DNA of 10,633 bases, taken from NCBI GenBank assembly GCA_002712845.1, contig PAUV01000039.1, positions 1 to 10,633 of the forward strand, given 5' to 3'. This stretch comes from Rhodopirellula sp. GTDB lineage: Bacteria; Planctomycetota; Planctomycetia; Pirellulales; Pirellulaceae. Both the position numbers and the translations under genes were made by a program. Shown piece by piece: positions 5,767 to 10,633 of the stretch (positions within the stretch are counted from its first letter, which is position 1; each line of letters begins with the position of its first letter). The notes beneath the pieces were generated by a model. It was not told the origin of the DNA. It saw nothing but the letters and a program-made list of their open reading frames with translations, and did not search any database.

Positions 5767-7914
5767 ATGAGTTCGTCACCAGAAATCACGCAACCAACAA
5801 GCTATGTTTGTGGTAACTGCAAAACCGAAAACGCCGCAAACACAAAATTCTGCGAGGGCTGCGGCCACCACCTGACAGAACCGTGCGACGCCTGCGGTAA
5901 AACGGTTACGCTTTCTCAAAAATTCTGTGGCAAATGTGGCGTCAACTTGGGAAAAGCTAACCAGCAACGCTTTGAACAATATAAAAAAAGGCTCACAGAG
6001 GCGATAAAACAAACGAAACTGCATGAGTACGAACACGCCTTGGCCCTGACCCAAAGTCTCAGCAATCTCGATGACTATCGTTTTCGATCAATTGCCGAGC
6101 AAGCTGCGATTGCGACAGGCAAGATTGAAGACATACGTGACAGAACCGTCGAAGAGGCCCTGACACGAATCACCGAAGCAAAAAAAGCTTTGGCAGGCGA
6201 CGACAGTGCAAAAGTAGTCAGCCTGCTCGAAAACGTGCCGAACATTCTGCGGGACACAGAAGTTGAGAACATTCTTCAACGAGCCAAGACAAAAGTAAGT
6301 GAAACGCAAGTTCTTCAAGATGAGCTTCGAACTGGTATCACTGAAAAAAACTGGCTGTTGGTAGGTAGTCTTCTCGAACAACTACTCGACCGGTATCCGA
6401 TGGAATCGCGATACAAGGAACTCGCTCAAAAAGTACGCGGGAAACTGATGCGGAACGCCAAAAGCAGTGCAGCAAAAGGCAATTTCAGTTCTGCTCTGGA
6501 ATCTCTCAATGCAATTCCAACGTGTGCCTCTACCCAAGAACTTGAAAAACTGGCCATCTGGGCCAGCAAAGCTGACTGGTGTGCCGAACAAGTCAAACGG
6601 GAACCATTTGCGACGCCAATCCTCGGCCGCATGGCTCTTACACACACTAAATCTGCGTCTGAACTTCCCCACGCAGAATTGGACGTCAAAGAACTTGCAT
6701 CGCTAATCAAGTCAAATCAATACACAACACGCTGCCCCCTGCCACGTTGGAAACCCTCCAACAAAAGCTGGCTGGGAGGAGAGTTTTTACTACTGGGTCT
6801 GCCGCAAATGCATGATCTTGGCAAACACGAAGCGTTCAGGGCAAACCCTGGGCAACTCAATGTTGCCGTCGGTCTAGCGATACAAGGTCTCGGGCATGGT
6901 CGCATTACATGCCACTTCGCTTCCAAAAAGAAAAAGCTGCTTGGATCCCGGCGCAAGAAACCCACTCGATGCTGGGGACTGGACATCGGCACCGCGGCGA
7001 TCAAGGCAGTTTTACTGGAAGAAAAAGATGGTAGCCTCAAAATCCTGGATACTTTTTTTGAAGCTCTGCCCACCCCAACCTGTCGCAAGTCTGCAGAAGC
7101 CGACACACCAAGTACTTTATTGCTACCCGCTCTGATGAAATTTGCACGAGAAAAAAGCTCGGACAAGACGAGTGTCTGGGCGGGGTTTCCATCCGGCGAG
7201 ACCGTGACACACTTCGTTTCCATTCCATCTGTAAAGGAAAAACTCACACAACAATTACTTGAGAAAGAAATATCTCAAAAGGTGCCACTGCCTAGAGAAG
7301 ACATCGAAGTCGCTCAATGGATCGGGGAAGCAGACCCAGCGAACTTGAAGGGTAGGCCAGTCACCCTCTCCATCGCAAGAAAAAAATTCCTCCATGATTA
7401 CATCGAAACACTTACAACAGCAGGCATCAACGTTAGTGGTTTGCAATGCGATTCTCTCGCATTACTTAACTTTGCAACATCCGAATTCAGTGAATTGTTG
7501 AAGTGCAGCGAAGATGATTCAGACCAAATCGACGCAAAGGACGACGCAATCGCTTTTCTCAACTGCGGTGCATCATCCACAACGCTGCTGGTTGTTTCGC
7601 GGCGAAGCCACTGGTACTGGACAATGGAAAGAGGTAGTGAAGCAGTGAACTCGCTCATCGCAAGACAAGCGAAAGTAACCCTCGAAAAAGCAGAGGAACT
7701 CAAACGCAATCCCACCGAACTTGCGGATCCTGCCAGTCAATATGCACCGGTAGAAAATAGTTTTCTGGAAGTCCGAGCCAGGCTTGAGGTTGCATTGAAG
7801 GACATGCTGAAGCAAAACGACCGAATCGACATCACATCGACCTGGTGCATGGGCGGTGGCAGTCTGACTCATCAATGGATGCGTCTTGTAGCGGCACAGG
7901 AAGAATCATCGTGA
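5767..7914 (+). CDS. Double zinc ribbon-PilM-like fusion protein
   Basis: The 715-residue protein has no signal peptide or membrane segment and should be cytoplasmic. Residues 15-57 form two C-x2-C-x10-C-x2-C zinc ribbons (Cys15/18/29/32 and Cys40/43/54/57). Residues about 62-290 are charged and helical. A basic linker (387-398) leads into a PilM-like actin-fold region: WGLDIGTAAIKAV (403-415, phosphate-1 loop), VPLPREDIE, CDSLALLNF (561-569), LNCGASSTT (598-606, phosphate-2 region), KAEELKRNP (about 640-648) and CMGGGS (694-699, adenosine-site glycines). PilM binds ATP and, through PilN, links the cytoplasm to the pilus alignment complex; no PilN or PilO is encoded here. It is oddly built: only 17 residues follow the GGG, whereas PilM normally continues for some 60-80, and a stretch resembling that missing tail (QLNVAVGLAIQGLG, 363-376) comes before the actin fold. 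Its stop overlaps the next start. The ATG at 5767 lacks a Shine-Dalgarno but just precedes the ribbons. Confidence 0.85.
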   Translation: MSSSPEITQPTSYVCGNCKTENAANTKFCEGCGHHLTEPCDACGKTVTLSQKFCGKCGVNLGKANQQRFEQYKKRLTEAIKQTKLHEYEHALALTQSLSNLDDYRFRSIAEQAAIATGKIEDIRDRTVEEALTRITEAKKALAGDDSAKVVSLLENVPNILRDTEVENILQRAKTKVSETQVLQDELRTGITEKNWLLVGSLLEQLLDRYPMESRYKELAQKVRGKLMRNAKSSAAKGNFSSALESLNAIPTCASTQELEKLAIWASKADWCAEQVKREPFATPILGRMALTHTKSASELPHAELDVKELASLIKSNQYTTRCPLPRWKPSNKSWLGGEFLLLGLPQMHDLGKHEAFRANPGQLNVAVGLAIQGLGHGRITCHFASKKKKLLGSRRKKPTRCWGLDIGTAAIKAVLLEEKDGSLKILDTFFEALPTPTCRKSAEADTPSTLLLPALMKFAREKSSDKTSVWAGFPSGETVTHFVSIPSVKEKLTQQLLEKEISQKVPLPREDIEVAQWIGEADPANLKGRPVTLSIARKKFLHDYIETLTTAGINVSGLQCDSLALLNFATSEFSELLKCSEDDSDQIDAKDDAIAFLNCGASSTTLLVVSRRSHWYWTMERGSEAVNSLIARQAKVTLEKAEELKRNPTELADPASQYAPVENSFLEVRARLEVALKDMLKQNDRIDITSTWCMGGGSLTHQWMRLVAAQEESS
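7911..7914 (+). promoter_or_regulatory. GTGA start/stop overlap
   Basis: The GTG start of the lipoprotein gene (7911-7913) overlaps the TGA stop of the PilM-like gene (7912-7914). This implies translational coupling and decides the start: an upstream in-frame ATG at 7845 would prepend 22 polar residues to a signal peptide. Confidence 0.75.
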
Positions 7915-10067
7915 ATACTTTAATCATTGCTTTTCGTAGTTTATACAATTCGCTCCCAGCCTTATTGGCAATCGTGTTTGCCTGTGTGGGCTTATCCGGA
8001 TGCGGTGGCCCCAGCCAAGAAGAAATGATGATGCGAGCGGCCCAACGCCGACGCCCGCCAGATCCAGCAGAAACAGCACAAGCTGATGAAGCCAGCAAGG
8101 AACCGACGAAGGCTTCGCAAGCTGCGGAAGAACCAAACAACAGACAGAAACAGTCGCCCGTACCGGGCAATTCCGCATCTGACAATATTGCGTCTAATCC
8201 GATTCCACAGACAGATCCAACCCCTGCAAACTCGGACAAAAAACCAGTTTTTTCAATCAGCGTGATTGACGAGCGGCAACCGACTACCACGCTTGACCAG
8301 ACCGAACGGCGCAAGATCGCACAAAAAAACATTGAGACATTAGCAACCGCATTACTACAGCACTTTGCGGATACGAAAAGGTTGCCGCAGTCTCACACAC
8401 GCAACTCAAACAATCTGCCGACTCTGTCCTGGCGAGTAGCCTTATTGCCCTATCTAGGGCTCGAAGACCTGCACCAACAGTTTGATTTTTCAAAACCATG
8501 GAACGTGGAACCGAATAAGTCACTGCTCAAGTACATTCCAGACGCCTATGTTTCACCTGAGCGTTTCGACACAAACACAAATTTCCTGTTACCCGCTGGC
8601 AAATACTTTATCTTCGGCGAAAATCGGGTTCCTCGGGAAAAGACGGTTGAAGATGGCATGGGCAACACAATCATGCTGTTCGAAGTGAACGATGAATATG
8701 CAGTACCATGGACCAAACCTAGTGACTTGAACGCTACCACCAGCAAAGAATTAGATGCGGCAATTGGGGAACTGCGGGAGAATGGGACTTTTGCCGTTTG
8801 GGCAAGTGGACTCCCAGTCCTGTTAACAAGCAACTTGACCAGCGAACAGATTTTTCAAGCAACAACGCATGAAAAAGGTGAAGCCCTTCGGGCAGGGGAT
8901 ATCCACCGAGACATTGCCGAACCTGTTTTGCTCAAGCTGGATCCTGAGTCCGACCAGATGGCTGACGCACAGACAAAGACAGAGAACGCGTCAAATAGAA
9001 CTCAGGATGCAAAAATTGCCCGCGAAAACATTCCTGCGAGATTACCTGTTCCCAAAGCAACTGACATTGCCGAAGCACAAGATAAATTAAGAAGGATCTA
9101 CGCTGAGAAGTTGCGTGCAGCAGGGGATAGGGCAGACAAAATCAAACTCGCTCGGACAATGCTGAGCGATGCGGCAAAATCCCGGCTCGATCCAACCGGC
9201 GCCTATGTCATGCAGACGGCGGCGCTGCGTCTAGCGCTGGAAGCGGTTGATGTTGATCTCTTGATATCAGCAATCGATGCGCGGGTTGCCCTGTTTGAAG
9301 TAGATCCCTACGAGGAAAATGTCCGTTGGATAGAACAAGTTTCAGCTGCTAGAGCCAAACGTGAGACAACGGCGATGCGGAACACGCGTTTTTCAAAGCG
9401 CGTGCTCATCGTCACACGCATTGGAATCATTGAAAACCATTTTGCTCAGGCAGCAAAAATAACTGGGATTGCTTATCAATTCACAAGCAAAAAGAAAGAA
9501 GATGCTATTCCGCGTTTGATAAACAAGCTGAAGTCCTCACTGACGTCTACTGAGAGCAAATTCGAGGACGCGTTGGCTGATCTGGATACGTATCGCAAAT
9601 ATCCTGACGATCCTAACGCAGCGGAAGCATTTGGCATGTTTCTCTGCTTCACCAAGGGCGACTGGCCCACAGGCTTACCCTTGCTACAAAAAGGCAACAA
9701 CGATGTCCTTCGGGATATCGCCACAAAAGATCTTGCGCTCACCTCAGCCTCGGACCCGCGGGCACAGACAGCTCTCGCCGATATATGGTGGGACTTAGGA
9801 GAAAGAGCAAAATCCGCATCATATCGAGAGCCGTGTCGACAGAGAGCTGCGTACTGGTATCAGCAGGCCTACGAACGGTTGCCCGACTCCCTCGATCGCA
9901 TCCATGTCAAGAGTCGCATCGAAGAAACGGAAGCGCAGGAAGGAGGAAACCCAGTGGCACTGTGCAGTCAACTGGCACGCGGAATGCGAGTTTCACTTGC
10001 AAATCCTCGCGGGCAGCTTATTCCGAATTTGCGTGTTGCCGACAAAGACGACGACGACGATGATTGA
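7911..10067 (+). CDS. Lipoprotein with DUF1559-like region and helical C-terminal half
   Basis: From GTG 7911 the 718-residue protein starts with a lipoprotein signal peptide: Arg9, a hydrophobic core, and the lipobox LSGC (residues 28-31, Cys31 lipidated). Residues 32-125 are Pro/Ala/Glu/Gln-rich and look disordered. Residues 131-315 resemble the globular part of DUF1559 proteins: WRVALLPYLG (174-183), DLHQQFDFSKPW, IPDAYVSPE, DGMGNTIMLFEVND (248-261) and W267TKPSDL, then GTFAVWASG (292-300) where an H-X9-DG-type end would be expected but is degraded. No prepilin leader is present. From about 382 the protein is mostly helical, with a stretch (LPLLQKGNNDVL, 589-600; WWDLGE, 626-631; AAYWYQQAYERLP) like the TPR/Sel1-like C-termini seen in other planctomycete proteins. 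It ends in KDDDDDD. It would sit in a membrane facing the periplasm or surface. Its role is unknown; translational coupling ties it to the PilM-like gene. Confidence 0.8.
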   Translation: MNTLIIAFRSLYNSLPALLAIVFACVGLSGCGGPSQEEMMMRAAQRRRPPDPAETAQADEASKEPTKASQAAEEPNNRQKQSPVPGNSASDNIASNPIPQTDPTPANSDKKPVFSISVIDERQPTTTLDQTERRKIAQKNIETLATALLQHFADTKRLPQSHTRNSNNLPTLSWRVALLPYLGLEDLHQQFDFSKPWNVEPNKSLLKYIPDAYVSPERFDTNTNFLLPAGKYFIFGENRVPREKTVEDGMGNTIMLFEVNDEYAVPWTKPSDLNATTSKELDAAIGELRENGTFAVWASGLPVLLTSNLTSEQIFQATTHEKGEALRAGDIHRDIAEPVLLKLDPESDQMADAQTKTENASNRTQDAKIARENIPARLPVPKATDIAEAQDKLRRIYAEKLRAAGDRADKIKLARTMLSDAAKSRLDPTGAYVMQTAALRLALEAVDVDLLISAIDARVALFEVDPYEENVRWIEQVSAARAKRETTAMRNTRFSKRVLIVTRIGIIENHFAQAAKITGIAYQFTSKKKEDAIPRLINKLKSSLTSTESKFEDALADLDTYRKYPDDPNAAEAFGMFLCFTKGDWPTGLPLLQKGNNDVLRDIATKDLALTSASDPRAQTALADIWWDLGERAKSASYREPCRQRAAYWYQQAYERLPDSLDRIHVKSRIEETEAQEGGNPVALCSQLARGMRVSLANPRGQLIPNLRVADKDDDDDD

Positions 10068-10090
10068 TTCATCGAATTTGTTTTCCGAAT

Positions 10091-10119
10091 AGGCTCAGCG
10101 CGACTAGGATTCTGAGCCT
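10091..10119 (+). terminator. Possible terminator hairpin after lipoprotein gene
   Basis: AGGCTCAG (10091-10098) and CTGAGCCT (10112-10119) are exact 8-bp complements around a 13-base loop, 23 bases after the lipoprotein stop. There is no downstream T-run, so it may be a weak terminator or an mRNA 3' stabiliser rather than a classical intrinsic terminator. Confidence 0.45.
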
Positions 10120-10318
10120 GACGATCGATGTAACGAGGCAGATGCCACTTGAATCTCGGCTATCAACAATAGCGCACTCCCGCGCATTGGCGTTTGTCGC
10201 CTTGAACGACGGATGCGAATACTTTGCGTTTAGGTGTTCCAGCCATTACAGAGAGCAGGCTTGTGACGAACGGACACGCTATCTATGGTCTGAAGTCTTT
10301 GAACTCTAAAACCTCGTC

Positions 10319-10322
10319 AGGA
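10319..10322 (+). promoter_or_regulatory. Ribosome-binding site of ruvX
   Basis: AGGA lies seven bases before the ATG at 10330, normal spacing, and supports that start over the later ATGs in other frames. Confidence 0.6.
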
Positions 10323-10329
10323 ATTGTCC

Positions 10330-10633
10330 ATGAGTTCCGCGCAGACCAATCAACCAGATGATCCGTTTCCGGCATCCGGACGGATTGCGGCCTTCGACTA
10401 TGGAACGGTGCGTATTGGGATCGCCGTCTGCGACCCCGACAGGATCCTTGCCAGCCCACTTGAGGTGCATCCCGCGGCGAATTGGCGAAACGACGGTGAT
10501 TACTTCCGATCACTAATCAAATCGGAAAGAATCGTGGGGATCGTCGTTGGTCTCCCCATTCACTGCGATGGGGGAGAAAGCGAGAAGAGTAAGGAAGCGA
10601 GAGAATTCGCGAAATGGCTCGCTGCGGAAACTT
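10330..10633 (+). CDS. ruvX: RuvX/YqgF-family putative Holliday junction resolvase (3' end outside window)
   Basis: The 101 codons present show the RNase H-like YqgF/RuvX fold signature: GRIAAFDYGTVRIGIAVCD, with the catalytic Asp in FDYG (about residue 22), then SPLEV. Next comes IVGIVVGLPIHCDGGES, matching the family's VVGLP-x4-DG-x-E segment, and then KSKEAREFAKWL. Family members are about 140-160 residues, so roughly a third is missing. YqgF/RuvX is a conserved cytoplasmic protein linked to Holliday junction resolution and, in E. coli, to 16S rRNA 5' processing. The N-terminal 16 residues before GRIAAF form a polar extension. It has its own ribosome-binding site and a 262-base gap upstream, so it is probably a separate housekeeping unit rather than part of the upstream operon. 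Confidence 0.9.
   Translation, partial: MSSAQTNQPDDPFPASGRIAAFDYGTVRIGIAVCDPDRILASPLEVHPAANWRNDGDYFRSLIKSERIVGIVVGLPIHCDGGESEKSKEAREFAKWLAAET

Larger units (their letters stand above)
10068..10329. other. Intergenic region before ruvX
   Basis: This 262-base gap holds the inverted repeat at 10091-10119 and the ribosome-binding site of the next gene. An 81-codon frame opening with TTG at 10064 crosses it, but it overlaps the lipoprotein stop, has no ribosome-binding site and no family resemblance. I see no clear promoter. Confidence 0.45.

Noticed and set aside
6717..7247. 176-codon minus-strand frame opposite the PilM-like gene
   Set aside because: Antisense to a region with clear PilM-like motifs in the plus frame; its Arg/Ser/Pro-rich composition is typical of a shadow frame.
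10064..10309. 81-codon frame beginning with TTG after the lipoprotein
   Set aside because: TTG start inside the preceding stop region, no Shine-Dalgarno, spans the 10091-10119 inverted repeat, and shows no protein motif.
1..10633. Mobile element, CRISPR array, tRNA or phage defence system
   Set aside because: I looked for terminal inverted repeats with a transposase, regularly spaced repeats, tRNA-like cloverleafs and nuclease or toxin motifs on both strands and saw none; the accessory character comes from the pseudopilin-like genes.

Overview
The window looks like chromosomal DNA from a planctomycete, probably of the Pirellulales type. The main evidence is two tandem DUF1559 proteins, each with a prepilin-type N-terminus and a C-terminal H-X9-DG motif; this family is strongly expanded in Planctomycetota. 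Shine-Dalgarno sites are sparse and the surface proteins are long and composite, which fits the same phylum. No tRNA, rRNA, insertion sequence, integrase or CRISPR array is visible, so nothing marks the region as mobile.

Layout. (1) Positions 1-1122, minus strand: a phenylacetate-CoA ligase-like adenylating enzyme whose 3' end lies outside the window. (2) A 366-base divergent gap. (3) Positions 1489-2736, plus: the first DUF1559 pseudopilin-like protein. (4) A 397-base leader with several inverted repeats. (5) Positions 3134-4414, plus: a second, paralogous DUF1559 protein, followed by two hairpins, the second of them terminator-like. (6) Positions 4540-10067, plus: three closely packed genes that read as one operon. 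They encode a membrane-anchored DUF1573 protein, a double zinc ribbon fused to a PilM-like actin-fold protein, and a large lipoprotein with a DUF1559-like region and a helical repeat-like C-terminal half. The last two genes overlap by four bases. (7) A 262-base gap with one long inverted repeat. (8) From 10330 to the window edge, plus: the start of a RuvX/YqgF gene.

The centre (1489-10067) is the interesting part. Two pseudopilin-like substrates sit beside a cytoplasmic PilM-like protein, a membrane-anchored periplasmic Ig-like protein and a lipoprotein that carries the globular part of the pseudopilin fold without its prepilin leader. I infer a dedicated assembly or display module for DUF1559 proteins. 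No PilN, PilO, secretion ATPase, secretin or prepilin peptidase is encoded here, so any such module would need components from elsewhere. The function is an inference; the domain calls rest on motifs read by eye, with no database search.
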